This document shows, one piece after another, positions 39,261 through 48,183 of a stretch of 64,000 bases of DNA. The stretch comes from Streptomyces sp. NBC_01431 (GTDB lineage Bacteria > Actinomycetota > Actinomycetes > Streptomycetales > Streptomycetaceae), in assembly GCF_036231355.1 (NCBI RefSeq), contig NZ_CP109496.1:7006001-7070000 (forward strand), read 5' to 3'. The notes under the pieces are model-generated. The model saw only the letters and a program-made list of their open reading frames with translations, did not search any database and was not told the DNA's origin. A program made the position numbers and the translations under genes. Positions within the stretch are counted from its first letter, which is position 1. The number at the start of each line of letters is the position of its first letter.

Positions 39261-39437
39261 TCAGCCGGTCTGTTCCGACCGCGGGCGCGCGACGACGACC
39301 AGGAACGCGTCGGACTCCAGGTCCATCACGACCTCGGCCGCCACGCCCTCGTCCCTGCGGTCCCGGGCGAACTCCTCGGCAGGCCAGTGACCGCGCGGGT
39401 CACCCGCGGGAAAGCGTTCCAGTACCGTACGACGCAT
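39261..39437 (-). CDS. Small conserved Streptomyces protein (58 aa)
   Basis: 58 residues from ATG 39437, AAGGGGG site 9 nt upstream; the longer frame to 39593 is not supported. It reads MRRTVLERFPAGD, then WPAEEFARDRRDEGVAAEVVMDLESDAFLVVVA. No membrane segment, mixed charged. I recall similar small Streptomyces proteins but no function. It lies between the oxygenase pseudogene and the TmrB-Nudix gene. Confidence 0.6.
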   Translation of the reverse strand: MRRTVLERFPAGDPRGHWPAEEFARDRRDEGVAAEVVMDLESDAFLVVVARPRSEQTG

Positions 39438-39679
39438 TCTCGTCGCACCCCCTTGTGTCTCGTGTGGCACTCGCACAACGACGCTCGCGCCGCCCGCGTT
39501 ACGGCCCCCCGTGGCCGGTGCTCGCAGGGAGAGACGCCGTGCGGGGCCGGTTGGTGGCACTCGGCAAGCAACGGCCCGGCCACAGTTGTGCACGTGATCA
39601 GAAGGGGCCGAGCCGGGCGCGGGTTTCCGTGGCAGGGTGTTGCGGGCAGTCCACTGGGGGCTACCGAAGAGGGGGAACC
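39438..39679. other. Divergent spacer, no gene seen
   Basis: 242 nt between the 58-aa gene and the TmrB-Nudix gene. No convincing promoter, repeat or RNA gene. Confidence 0.4.
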
Positions 39680-40720
39680 GTGATCGTCTGGATCAACGGT
39701 GCGTTCGGCGCGGGCAAGACGAGCACCGCGCGCGAGCTGATCGACCTGATCCCGAACAGCACGTTCTACGACCCCGAGGTGATCGGCGGGGCGCTGCGTC
39801 ACCTGCTGCCGCAGAAGCTCCTCGCGCAGGTGACCGACTACCAGGACCTGCCGATCTGGCGGCGTCTGGTCGTGGACGGCGCCGCCGCGCTGCTCGCCGA
39901 GGTCGGCGGCGTACTCGTGGTGCCGATGACACTGCTGCGCCAGGAGTACCGGGACGAGATCTTCGGTGGGCTCGCGGCCCGCCGCATCCCGGTACGGCAT
40001 GTGCTCCTCACCCAAGAGGAAACGATCCTGCGGGCCCGGATCGCGGCCCGGGTGGAGTTCCCCGACGACGCCGAGGCCGATGACCAGCGGGTCCGCAAGT
40101 GGGCGTACGAGCACATCGAACCGTTTCGGCGGGCGCTCGGCTGGCTCGCCGCCGACGCGTACACCGTCGACAACGGCGCGCTCACCGCACGCGAGAGCGC
40201 CGCGCGAATAGCCGACGCGGTCCGCTCCGGCGCGGCCCGCACGTGCGAGATCGTGCAGACCCCCGAGCCCACCGCCGAGACGCTCGCCGCCGGGGTGCTG
40301 CTCTTCGATGACCAGGAACGGGTGCTCCTGGTCGACCCCACCTACAAACCGGGCTGGGAGTTCCCCGGCGGCGTCGTCGAGCGCGGCGAGGCCCCGGCGC
40401 GGGCCGGGATCCGCGAGGTCGAGGAGGAACTGGGGGTCCGGCTCGGCCGCGTCCCCAAGCTCCTGGTGGTCGACTGGGAGCCGCCGAGGCCGCCCGGATT
40501 CGGCGGTCTGCGGCTGCTCTTCGACGGAGGCCGGCTCGACAGTGCGGGCGCCGGTCAGGTGCTGCTGCCCGGCGCGGAACTGCGCGGCTGGCGCTTCGTC
40601 AGCGAGGAAGAGGCGGCCGCGCTGCTGCCGCCCGTCCGCTTCGAGCGGCTGCGCTGGGCGCTGCGGGCCCGGGAGCGCTCAACCGTGCTCAACCTGGAGG
40701 CCGGAGTCCCGGTCGGCTGA
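39680..40720 (+). CDS. TmrB-like ATPase fused to Nudix hydrolase
   Basis: 346 residues from GTG 39680, AGGGGG 5-6 nt upstream. Residues 1-190 resemble TmrB, the tunicamycin-resistance ATP-binding protein of Bacillus: VIVWINGAFGAGKTSTAREL (P-loop GAFGAGKT, 7-14), STFYDPEVIGGALRHLLP and GGVLVVPMTLLRQEY. Residues 200-346 are a Nudix domain; its box GGVVERGEAP...REVEEELG (about 230-252) matches G-x5-E-x7-REUxEExGU. The fusion may phosphorylate or bind a nucleotide-linked substrate and hydrolyse a pyrophosphate bond. The function is not known, and a detoxification or repair role is inferred. Its 3' end overlaps the convergent metallo-beta-lactamase gene by 42 bp. Confidence 0.85.
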   Translation: MIVWINGAFGAGKTSTARELIDLIPNSTFYDPEVIGGALRHLLPQKLLAQVTDYQDLPIWRRLVVDGAAALLAEVGGVLVVPMTLLRQEYRDEIFGGLAARRIPVRHVLLTQEETILRARIAARVEFPDDAEADDQRVRKWAYEHIEPFRRALGWLAADAYTVDNGALTARESAARIADAVRSGAARTCEIVQTPEPTAETLAAGVLLFDDQERVLLVDPTYKPGWEFPGGVVERGEAPARAGIREVEEELGVRLGRVPKLLVVDWEPPRPPGFGGLRLLFDGGRLDSAGAGQVLLPGAELRGWRFVSEEEAAALLPPVRFERLRWALRARERSTVLNLEAGVPVG

Positions 40721-41389
40721 GGTCTTCATGACGGCCGCCGCGTTCTCGGTCAGCGGGTCTCCGTGCCCGAAACAGACGGTGTCCGCGCCGAGTTCGGCAA
40801 GGCGGCGGAAGGAGGCGAGCGCCCGCTCGCGGTCGGTGTTGAACACGCCGACCATCACCTGGCCGACTCCGGCCACACTGTCACCCGTGAACAGCACGCC
40901 GTGGCGCGGCAGATGGACCGATATGGAGCCGTCGGTATGTCCGGGGGAGTGCACGACCACCGCGCCGTCGCCGAAACCCAGCGCGTCCCCGTCGCCGACC
41001 TCGCGGTCCACCCGGGTCGACGGTGCCTCCGGAAGCGTCAACCCGCGCTCGTACAGCGGAACTTCCCAGTCCAGGAGCACCGGCTCGGACATCGCCCGCT
41101 CGCCCCGGATCACCGGGGCGTCCAGGCGGTGCGCGATCACCTCGGCGCCGTAGCGCTCGGCGAGCTCCCCGGCCGCGCCGAAGTGGTCGCGGTGGCAGTG
41201 CGTGATCACGATGCGGCGGATCGCGGCCGGGTCGAGCCCGAGCCCGCGGATCGCCTCCTCGATGGGCGCCGCCGCGTTGAGATCGCCCGCGTCGACGAGT
41301 GTCAACTCGTCCCCGTCGCGCCACAGATACGCCTGGCCGATGGGGAAGCGGAACATGTGCAGTCGGGGGAGGACTTCTACGAGATCCAT
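40679..41389 (-). CDS. Metallo-beta-lactamase-fold hydrolase
   Basis: 236 residues from ATG 41389; the frame is open upstream only into the inverted repeat. Zinc motif THCHRDH (HxHxDH near residue 75), VVHSPGHTDGSISVHL with a third His, and FTGDSV with the bridging Asp; CFGHGDPL gives the last His. Broad family (glyoxalase-II-like, lactonase, RNase-like); substrate unknown. No Shine-Dalgarno site, but TACGTT lies 6 nt upstream. The ATG is inside a perfect inverted repeat. The 3' end overlaps the TmrB-Nudix gene. Confidence 0.9.
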   Translation of the reverse strand: MDLVEVLPRLHMFRFPIGQAYLWRDGDELTLVDAGDLNAAAPIEEAIRGLGLDPAAIRRIVITHCHRDHFGAAGELAERYGAEVIAHRLDAPVIRGERAMSEPVLLDWEVPLYERGLTLPEAPSTRVDREVGDGDALGFGDGAVVVHSPGHTDGSISVHLPRHGVLFTGDSVAGVGQVMVGVFNTDRERALASFRRLAELGADTVCFGHGDPLTENAAAVMKTSADRDSGLQVEHG

Positions 41390-41431
41390 GTGGCGAACGT
41401 ACGTCGGTGACGCCGCTCGCCACATGGATCT
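41382..41431. repeat. 15-bp inverted repeat at the start of the MBL gene
   Basis: AGATCCATGTGGCGA (41382-41396) and TCGCCACATGGATCT (41417-41431) are exact reverse complements with a 20-nt spacer. The left arm carries the MBL start codon. TACGTT (minus strand, 41396-41401), 6 nt from the ATG, could be the -10 box. It is either an operator, an occluding hairpin if transcription starts upstream, or an inverted duplication. Confidence 0.8.
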
Positions 41432-41481
41432 ACGCTCTGGGCGATGTCCGCCGAGCGCTTAACCCCTCCGCCCCCGCGGGC

Positions 41482-42846
41482 TCAACTCCGCTTGGACTCC
41501 GCGTAGTTGACCAGGAAGTGCGCCTCGGCGACCGAGAGGCGCTCCAGTTCCTGGGGTGAGACGCTCTCGTTCACCGCGTGGATCTGCGCCTCCGGCTCGC
41601 TCAGCCCGATGAGCAGGATCTCCGCCTGCGGGTACAGCGCCGAGAGGGTGTTGCACAGCGGGATCGAGCCGCCCATGCCCGAGGACTGCATCTCCTCGCC
41701 CGGGTACGCGACGGCCATGGCCTCGGCCATCGAGGTGTACGCCGGGCTGTTGATGTCCGCGCGGAACGGCTGGCCCTGGCCGACCTGCTCGAAGGAGACC
41801 CGGGCGTTCCACGGCACGTGCTTCTCGATGTGCGCGTACAGCAGCTTGGTCGCCTCGGCCGCGTCCTGGCCCGGCGGTACCCGCAGGCTGATCTGGGCGC
41901 GGGCGGTCGCCGGAATGGACGGCGTCGCACCGGCCACCGGGTGGCAGTCGATGCCGACGACCGTGACGGCCGGGCGGGCCCAGATGCGGTCGGCGACGGT
42001 GCCGGTGCCGGGCAGCGACACCCCATCGAGGACCCGGGCGTCCTGGCGGAACTCCACCTCCGGGTACTGCAGACCGTCCCACGCGGAGTCCGCGGGGAGG
42101 CCCTCGATCACGGTCTGGCCGTTCTCGTCGCGCAGCGAGTCCAGTACGCGGATCAGCGCGGCCAGCGCGTCCGGGGCCGCGCCGCCGAACTGCCCCGAGT
42201 GCAGATTGCCCTCAAGGGTGTCGATCTGGACGCGGATCATGGTCATGCCGCGCAGCGTCGCCGTCACCGTGGGCAGACCGACCCGGAAGTTGCCGGTGTC
42301 GCCGATGACGATCGCGTCGGCGGTGAGCAGCTCGGGGTGCGCCTCGGCGTACTGTTCCAGGCCGCCGGTGCCCTGCTCCTCCGAGCCCTCCACGATGACC
42401 TTCACGGAGACCGGGATGCCGCCGTTCGCCTTGAGGGCGCGCAGCGCGAGCAGATGCATGATGAACCCGCCCTTGCAGTCCGCGGCGCCCCGGCCGTACC
42501 AGCGGCCGTCGCGCTCGGTCAGCTCGAACGGCGGGGTCACCCACGCCGACTCGTCGAGCTTGGGCTGTACGTCGTAGTGCGCGTAGAGCAGCACCGTCGG
42601 CGCGCCCACCGGGCCGGGCAGCAGGCCGTACACCGACTGCGAACCGTCGGGGGTGTCGAGCAGGGCCACGTCCTGGAAGCCCTCGGTGCGCAGCGCGTCG
42701 GCCACCCAGTTGGCGGCGGCCTCGCACTCGCTCCTCGGCGCCACCGCCTCGTCCGCAACCGACTGGAACGCGACCAGCTCCGCCAGCTCCACCTTGGCGC
42801 GGGGCATCAGCGCGGCGACGGTCTCGGCGATCGGACTTGCGGTCAT
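41482..42846 (-). CDS. M20-family metallopeptidase (dipeptidase)
   Basis: 454 residues from ATG 42846, GAGGAG 8 nt upstream. Zinc-binding and catalytic motifs: LLYAHYDVQP, GRGAADCKGGF, EGSEEQGTGGL (catalytic and metal Glu) and IGDTGNF; the dimerisation domain and SSGMGGSIPLCNTL follow, with AQIHAVNESV near the end. It hydrolyses dipeptides or N-acyl amino acids in the cytoplasm. Palindromes lie in the 70-nt spacer to the divergent reductase gene. Confidence 0.94.
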   Translation of the reverse strand: MTASPIAETVAALMPRAKVELAELVAFQSVADEAVAPRSECEAAANWVADALRTEGFQDVALLDTPDGSQSVYGLLPGPVGAPTVLLYAHYDVQPKLDESAWVTPPFELTERDGRWYGRGAADCKGGFIMHLLALRALKANGGIPVSVKVIVEGSEEQGTGGLEQYAEAHPELLTADAIVIGDTGNFRVGLPTVTATLRGMTMIRVQIDTLEGNLHSGQFGGAAPDALAALIRVLDSLRDENGQTVIEGLPADSAWDGLQYPEVEFRQDARVLDGVSLPGTGTVADRIWARPAVTVVGIDCHPVAGATPSIPATARAQISLRVPPGQDAAEATKLLYAHIEKHVPWNARVSFEQVGQGQPFRADINSPAYTSMAEAMAVAYPGEEMQSSGMGGSIPLCNTLSALYPQAEILLIGLSEPEAQIHAVNESVSPQELERLSVAEAHFLVNYAESKRS

Positions 42847-42873
42847 GGGCACGCTCCTCGTGGGTGCGACGTT

Positions 42874-42909
42874 GTATGTACACATACGAAGATGCACGTA
42901 GGCGTACGT
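42874..42909. promoter_or_regulatory. Twin palindromes GTATGTA-CACATAC-like and ACGTA-N4-TACGT
   Basis: GTATGTACACATAC (42874-42887) is a near-perfect 14-bp palindrome; ACGTA-GGCG-TACGT (42896-42909) is a second one. They sit in the leader of the M20 gene, where a regulator could act on both divergent genes. Confidence 0.5.
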
Positions 42910-43024
42910 CGAAGATATGGCCGATCCTCCCACAACGGGCCACGACAGGGAGGCGGGGCTACTGCCCCGTAGGATGCGGTCGTCAACACGGACCACTGGT
43001 CGGAGTGGGGAGCAGAAGCACATC

Positions 43025-44290
43025 GTGAGCAGCGAGAACGCAGACGCCGGGGCGGACGGCCCCCTGGAAGAGCACCAGGGCGAGCCCGCCGCCGAGTCGG
43101 CGACGGGGCCGGACGCCGGGCCGGTCTGGGATGTCGTCGTGGTCGGCGCGGGCCCCGCGGGCGCCTCGGCGGCTTACGCGGCGGCGACCGCGGGGCGCAA
43201 GGTGCTGCTCCTGGAGAAGGCCGAACTGCCGCGCTACAAGACCTGCGGCGGCGGCATCATCGGTCCCTCGCGCGACGCCCTGCCGCCGGGCTTCGAACTG
43301 CCGCTCCAGGACCGGGTGTACGCGGTCACCTTCTCCCTGAACGGCAAACTGACCCGGACCCGCCGGTCGAAGACGATGCTGTTCGGTCTGATCAACCGGC
43401 CGGAATTCGACGCGGGTCTGGTCGCGGTCGCCGAGAAGGCCGGCGCCATCATCCGCACCGGCGCCACCGTCTCCAAGGTCGAACAGCATGGCTCGGCCGT
43501 GCCCGACCGGCGCACCGTGGCGGTGGTTCTCGCCGACGGCGAGACCGTCCTCGCTCGGGCCGTCGTGGGCGCGGACGGCAGCGCCAGCCGGATAGGGGCG
43601 CACGTCGGGGTGAAGACCGAGCAGGTCGACCTCGGTCTTGAGGCCGAGATCCCGGTGCCGCCGAGCGTCGCCGAGGACTGGGCGGGACGCGTACTCATCG
43701 ACTGGGGCCCCCTGCCCGGCAGTTACGGATGGGTCTTCCCCAAGGGGGACACGCTGACCGTCGGGGTGATCTCGACCCGCGGCGAGGGCGCGGCCACCAA
43801 GCGTTATCTGGAGGACTTCATCGCCCGGCTCGGCCTCGCGGGTTTCGAACCGGCCGTGTCCTCCGGGCACTTGACGCGCTGCCGCAGCGAAGACTCGCCG
43901 CTGTCCCGCGGCCGGGTCCTGGTGTGCGGCGACGCGGCGGGCCTCCTGGAGCCGTGGACGCGCGAGGGCATCTCCTTCGCGCTGCGCTCAGGGCGCCTCG
44001 CGGGCGAGTGGGCGGTCCGCATCGCCGAATCGCAGGACGCCGTGGACGCCCGACGCCAGGCCCTCAACTACGCGTTCGCCATCAAGGCCGGGCTCGGCGT
44101 CGAGATGGGCGTGGGCCGCCGGATGATGTCCCTCTTCGAGAAGCGGCCCCTGCTGCTGCACGCCGTGCTCACCGGATTCAGGCCGGCGTGGAGGGCCTTC
44201 GCGGACATCACCCGCGGTGCCACGACCCTCGCCGGTCTGGTCCGCAGCCACCCGATGGCCCGGCGCGCCCTGGACGCGGTCGACCGCTGA
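43025..44290 (+). CDS. Geranylgeranyl reductase family FAD-dependent oxidoreductase
   Basis: 421 residues from GTG 43025; the frame is open upstream but its N-terminus is acidic and unlike the family. Shine-Dalgarno is weak (GGAG about 13 nt away). FAD-binding VVGAGPAGASAAYAAA with E-K at LLLEKAELPRYKTCGGGIIGPS, typical of geranylgeranyl reductase/ChlP family, then VVGADGSASRIGAHVG and VLVCGDAAGLLEPWTREGISFALRSGRLA. It probably reduces isoprenoid chains (for example menaquinone or phytyl tails) or a related substrate. Divergent from the M20 peptidase, followed by a terminator. Confidence 0.92.
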   Translation: MSSENADAGADGPLEEHQGEPAAESATGPDAGPVWDVVVVGAGPAGASAAYAAATAGRKVLLLEKAELPRYKTCGGGIIGPSRDALPPGFELPLQDRVYAVTFSLNGKLTRTRRSKTMLFGLINRPEFDAGLVAVAEKAGAIIRTGATVSKVEQHGSAVPDRRTVAVVLADGETVLARAVVGADGSASRIGAHVGVKTEQVDLGLEAEIPVPPSVAEDWAGRVLIDWGPLPGSYGWVFPKGDTLTVGVISTRGEGAATKRYLEDFIARLGLAGFEPAVSSGHLTRCRSEDSPLSRGRVLVCGDAAGLLEPWTREGISFALRSGRLAGEWAVRIAESQDAVDARRQALNYAFAIKAGLGVEMGVGRRMMSLFEKRPLLLHAVLTGFRPAWRAFADITRGATTLAGLVRSHPMARRALDAVDR

Positions 44291-44297
44291 CCCACCC

Positions 44298-44328
44298 GGG
44301 CGGGACCGGACTCCCTCCGGCCCCGCCC
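44298..44328 (+). terminator. Terminator after the FAD oxidoreductase
   Basis: GGGCGGGACCGGA (44298-44310) pairs with TCCGGCCCCGCCC (44316-44328) with one mismatch and a 5-nt loop. Confidence 0.75.
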
Positions 44329-44825
44329 GCCGAGGGTCGGCGCACCGCCCGCCACCTCTCGACGGGCTCCCGGCCCCGCCGCCGCCCGCCGAGAGGCGGC
44401 GGCCCCCTCGGTTCCGCCCGCCGGAGACCAGCGGCCGCTACCCGTGACTCCCGCGGAGACACCGATGCGTCGACCCCTCCGTCGAGGTGACGGATCATCA
44501 CATGTACGTGGAGACACGGGACTTGTATGCCTGCCATCGCAAGTTCGGCCGAATAGCGGCGGCTTCCGGGCCTGAACCGGACCCCGCACGGAGCCCCGGG
44601 CACCCCATCGCGTGAAGCGCCCGAACGACACGGCTCCGCACCCTTGACGCCCGGCGGCAGAAGGCGCTTTCATCCAGCCAGTGGCCAGGACCGCGGCGCG
44701 GTCCGGCCGCGAGAGGTGCGCCCAGCCGGAAGGGACCCCCAACCGAGGTCCCGAGCCGGCCCGAGTCGCCAGGACCCCTGACCGGGCCCGAGGCGGGGAC
44801 GTACCCGCGAGGGATGGAACGGATC
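44329..44825. other. Long spacer before second sugar operon
   Basis: About 500 nt without a gene. It contains a second hairpin (GCCGCCGCC 44378-44386 with GGCGGCGGC 44395-44403) and an AAGCGCC (44615-44621)/GGCGCTT (44663-44669) inverted repeat, 41 nt apart, next to TTGACG (44644-44649). These could form a promoter/operator for the sugar operon, but no -10 box is clear. Otherwise nothing recognisable. Confidence 0.4.
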
Positions 44826-46172
44826 ATGGTTGCCGGCCCAGATCACTCCAGCGCCCCTTCGTCCCACAGAGCCCCTGGCCGCCGTACGCTGCTGCGGGCC
44901 GGCGCCGGCTGCGCCCTGGCCGCGGCCGCCGTACCGGCGCTCGCGGCCTGCGGCTCCGCCGCCGAGGGCGTCGGCCCCGACGGCACGGTGACCGTCGAGC
45001 TGTGGCACGGGCAGACCGACACCTCGAAGAAGGCGATCGAAGCCCTGGTGGCCGAGTTCAACCGCACCCACCCCAAGGTCCACGTCGATACGGGCGGCGG
45101 AGCCACCTCCGATGTGATGCTCCAGAAGGTGACCGCCGCGCTCGCATCCGGCTCGTACCCGGACATCGCCTACGTCTTCGGCTCGGACATCGCGAGCATC
45201 GCCCGCAGCCCCCGGGTCGTCGACCTGACGTCGGTACTGCGCGGCGGATCCGTCCCGTGGACCGACTACTGGCCGTCGCTGCGGGACGCGGTGACCGTCA
45301 ACGGAAAGGTGCGCGCCGCGCCCTCCCTCGTCGACTCCATGGCGGTCGTCTGCAACAAGACCCTGTTCCGGCAGGCCGGTCTTCCGCTGCCCCAACCGGG
45401 CTGGAAATGGGCCGAGTTCATCGACACCGCCCACCGGCTCACCAACGCTTCCAAGGGCGTCTTCGGCACCGGCTGGCCCGGCGTCGGCGACGAGGACACG
45501 ACCTGGCGGCTTTGGCCGATGGTGTGGGACCTGGGCGGGGAGATCATCGCGCCGGACGGCAAGAGCATCGGCTTCGCCGAGCAGGGCCGCCGGGCTCTGG
45601 AGACCGTCGCCGCCCTCGTCGCGGGCAAGAGCGTCTACATCGACCCCAAGCCGGGCAGCGCCCAGATGTACCAGGTCTTCCTGTCGGGCCGCATGGGCAT
45701 GGTGATGGGCGGCCCCTGGACGCTGCCCGACATCATCACCGCCAAGGTGGACTACGAGGTGGTGCCGCTTCCCACGTTCAGCGGCCACCCCGTCACCATC
45801 TCGGGCCCCGACACCTGGACCGTCTTCGACAACGGCTCCGCACGCTCGAAGGCCGCCGTCGAATTCGTTCAGTGGCTCATCGCGCCCGGCCAGGACGTCA
45901 AGTGGGACATGGGCGCGGGAAGCCTGCCGCTCAGCGTCGAGAGCGCCCGCCTGCCCGCGTGGCTCGACCACTCCGCGCAGACCGCGGGACTCCCGGTGTT
46001 CACCAAGGCGCTGGAGTCGGCCCGGGTACGGCCGGTTCACCCGGCGTATCCGCAGATCTCGCAGGCGTTCGGTGAGGCCGTCGTCGCCGTACTGCTCGGC
46101 CGTTCCTCGCCGGACAGCGCGATGCGCCAGTGTGCCGACAAGGCCGATGCCGCCCTGCTGATCCCGCGCTGA
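44826..46172 (+). CDS. Sugar ABC transporter substrate-binding lipoprotein
   Basis: 448 residues from ATG 44826; ATG 44814 is the alternative but has GAGGG abutting it. Signal with twin arginines, GRRTLLRAGAGCALAAAAVPALAAC, with lipobox LAAC, so an exported lipoprotein. Family-1 binding fold: VTVELWHGQTDTSKKAIEALVAEFNRTHPKVHV, AALASGSYPDIAYVFGSDIAS, VNGKVRAAPSLVDSMAVVCNKTLF. It starts a four-gene operon with two permeases and a GH4 glycosidase. The glycosidase suggests an alpha-galactoside or alpha-glucoside ligand. Confidence 0.93.
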   Translation: MVAGPDHSSAPSSHRAPGRRTLLRAGAGCALAAAAVPALAACGSAAEGVGPDGTVTVELWHGQTDTSKKAIEALVAEFNRTHPKVHVDTGGGATSDVMLQKVTAALASGSYPDIAYVFGSDIASIARSPRVVDLTSVLRGGSVPWTDYWPSLRDAVTVNGKVRAAPSLVDSMAVVCNKTLFRQAGLPLPQPGWKWAEFIDTAHRLTNASKGVFGTGWPGVGDEDTTWRLWPMVWDLGGEIIAPDGKSIGFAEQGRRALETVAALVAGKSVYIDPKPGSAQMYQVFLSGRMGMVMGGPWTLPDIITAKVDYEVVPLPTFSGHPVTISGPDTWTVFDNGSARSKAAVEFVQWLIAPGQDVKWDMGAGSLPLSVESARLPAWLDHSAQTAGLPVFTKALESARVRPVHPAYPQISQAFGEAVVAVLLGRSSPDSAMRQCADKADAALLIPR

Positions 46173-46203
46173 AGCCGACCCCGTGACCAGAAGGGTCTGA
46201 GAG

Positions 46204-47202
46204 ATGAGAAGTACCGGGCCGCGGACCCCCCGCCCCCTCACGCTCGACCCGACCCCGGCCGCCCGCGCCGCCCGCCGCCGCCGGGCACGCGGCGAGACCG
46301 CCACCGCCTGGGCCTTCATCAGCCCGGCCGTCCTGGTGATCCTCGGGCTCAGCGTCATACCGCTGCTGTGGTCGCTGCTGCTCTCGTTCCGCGCGGACGA
46401 CCTGGTCACCCCCGGCCGCTGGGTCGGCCTCGACAACTACCACGCCCTCAGCAAGGACCCCGCCTTCCGCACGGCCGTGAAGAACACCCTGATCTACGCG
46501 GGCGTCTACGTTCCGCTGAGCCTGGCTGGGGGCCTCGCCCTCGCGCTGGCCCTGAACCGGCGGATCCGCCTCGTCGGGCTCTACCGCACCCTGGTCTTCA
46601 TCCCGTTCGTGGTCTCCGCGACCGCCCAGGGCGTGCTGTTCTCATTCATCTTCGACCCCGAGTTCGGCGTGGCCAACTCGCTCCTGCACAAGATCGGCAT
46701 CTCCCCGCAGGGCTTCCTCTCCAACCCGAGCCAGGCGCTCTACGTGCTGCTGCTCATCTCCCTGTGGAGCGGCATCGGCTTCTGCGTCATCGTCTACCTG
46801 GCCGCCCTCCAGGACGTCCCCGCCGAACTCGTCGAATCGGCCCGCCTCGACGGGGCGAACCGGGCCCAGGTGCTGCGCCACGTCACCCTGCCCTCGCTCA
46901 CCCCGGTCACCGTCTTCCTGGTGCTGTGGCAGTTCATCACCGCCCTCCAGGTCTTCGACCTCGTATACGTCACCACCAAGGGCGGCCCCCTCGGTTCCAC
47001 CACCGTCATCGTCTACTTCGTCTGGGAGCAGGCCTTCCAGAACTTCACCGCCGGGTACGGCGCCGCCGCTGCCTATGTGCTCGCCATCGGCCTGGTCGCC
47101 GCCGCCGTCGTGCTGCGTCTCTACCGGCGCCATCGGGAGCGTACGGAAGCAACAGGCTTGGCCGGTACGGGAGTTGTGCAGCCGGAAGGAGCAGGCCGAT
47201 GA
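46204..47202 (+). CDS. Sugar ABC transporter permease (MalF-like)
   Basis: 332 residues. Basic N-terminus, then six membrane segments; EAA loop YLAALQDVPAELVESARLDGANRAQVLRHVTLPSLTP. LVTPGRWVGLDNYHAL follows the first helix, as in carbohydrate permeases. It follows the lipoprotein by 31 nt; a GAAGGG site is upstream, and the next permease overlaps its stop codon by 4 nt. Confidence 0.95.
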   Translation: MRSTGPRTPRPLTLDPTPAARAARRRRARGETATAWAFISPAVLVILGLSVIPLLWSLLLSFRADDLVTPGRWVGLDNYHALSKDPAFRTAVKNTLIYAGVYVPLSLAGGLALALALNRRIRLVGLYRTLVFIPFVVSATAQGVLFSFIFDPEFGVANSLLHKIGISPQGFLSNPSQALYVLLLISLWSGIGFCVIVYLAALQDVPAELVESARLDGANRAQVLRHVTLPSLTPVTVFLVLWQFITALQVFDLVYVTTKGGPLGSTTVIVYFVWEQAFQNFTAGYGAAAAYVLAIGLVAAAVVLRLYRRHRERTEATGLAGTGVVQPEGAGR

Positions 47203-48086
47203 CCGCGCCCACGATGACCCAGGGGGCGGCCTCGTCCGTCAGTGCGCCGGCCCGCCGCACCGAGCGGCGCCGACGGCTGCCGTTCAGCCCCTGGCACCTG
47301 CTCCTCGCGCCGCTCTCGATCGGCTTCGCGCTGCCCCTGGTGTGGCTGGTCGTCAGCTCCGTGATGACCAACGCGGAGATCAACCGGTTCCCGCCAGCGC
47401 TGTGGCCGCACGGCATCGACCTCGGCGGCTACCGCTATGTGCTCGGCAACGCGATGTTCCCGCGCTGGTTCCTGAACTCGTGCATCGTCGCGTTCGTGGC
47501 CGTGACCTCGAACCTGCTGCTCGGGGCGCTCGGCGGTTACGCCTTCGCCCGGATGCGGTTCGCCGGGTCGCGGGTGCTGCTCGCGCTGATGCTCGCCACC
47601 ATGGCGGTGCCGTTCCAGCTCACCATGATCCCGACCTTCCTGGTGATGAAGTGGCTCGGGCTCATCGACACCCTCGGCGCGCTGATCGTGCCGTCCCTGG
47701 TCACCCCGTTCGCGGTGTTCCTCTTCCGGCAGTTCTTCCTGTCGCTGCCGAGAGAACTGGAGGAGGCGGCGTGGATCGACGGCTGCTCGCGGCTTCGGGT
47801 GCTCGTCTCGATCGTGGCGCCCCTGGCCCGCCCGGCCCTCGCCACGGTCGCCGTCCTCACCTTCCTCGCCACCTGGAACGACCTCTCCTGGCCGCTCATC
47901 GCCATCAACCACGACGCGCACTACACCCTGCAACTGGGCCTGACCACCTTCCAGGGCCAGCACCACACCAAGTGGTCCGCGGTGATGGCGGGCAACGTCA
48001 TCACCGTCCTTCCGGTGCTCGTCGCGTTCCTGTTCGCCCAGAAGACCTTCATCCAGTCGCTCACGTCGAGCGGCCTGAAAGGCTGA
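47199..48086 (+). CDS. Sugar ABC transporter permease (MalG-like)
   Basis: 295 residues, ATG overlapping the previous stop (ATGA), with GGAAGGAG upstream. Six membrane segments; EAA loop FLSLPRELEEAAWIDGCSRLRVLVSIVAPLARPALA. Partner of the MalF-like protein. No ATPase gene in the operon. The GH4 gene starts 98 nt later; an AGGAGAG site precedes it. Confidence 0.95.
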   Translation: MTAPTMTQGAASSVSAPARRTERRRRLPFSPWHLLLAPLSIGFALPLVWLVVSSVMTNAEINRFPPALWPHGIDLGGYRYVLGNAMFPRWFLNSCIVAFVAVTSNLLLGALGGYAFARMRFAGSRVLLALMLATMAVPFQLTMIPTFLVMKWLGLIDTLGALIVPSLVTPFAVFLFRQFFLSLPRELEEAAWIDGCSRLRVLVSIVAPLARPALATVAVLTFLATWNDLSWPLIAINHDAHYTLQLGLTTFQGQHHTKWSAVMAGNVITVLPVLVAFLFAQKTFIQSLTSSGLKG

Positions 48087-48183
48087 CGCACCCTCGAACC
48101 CGACAGACCGTCACCCTGCCGCTGGGTCAACCGACCCCGTGCCACCGGCCATCAACCCACCGCACAGGAGAGTCACTTCAGCC

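Noticed and set aside
44615..44669. Terminator made by AAGCGCC/GGCGCTT
   Set aside because: The arms are short (7 bp) and 41 nt apart, so a stable terminator is unlikely; kept only as a note in the spacer.
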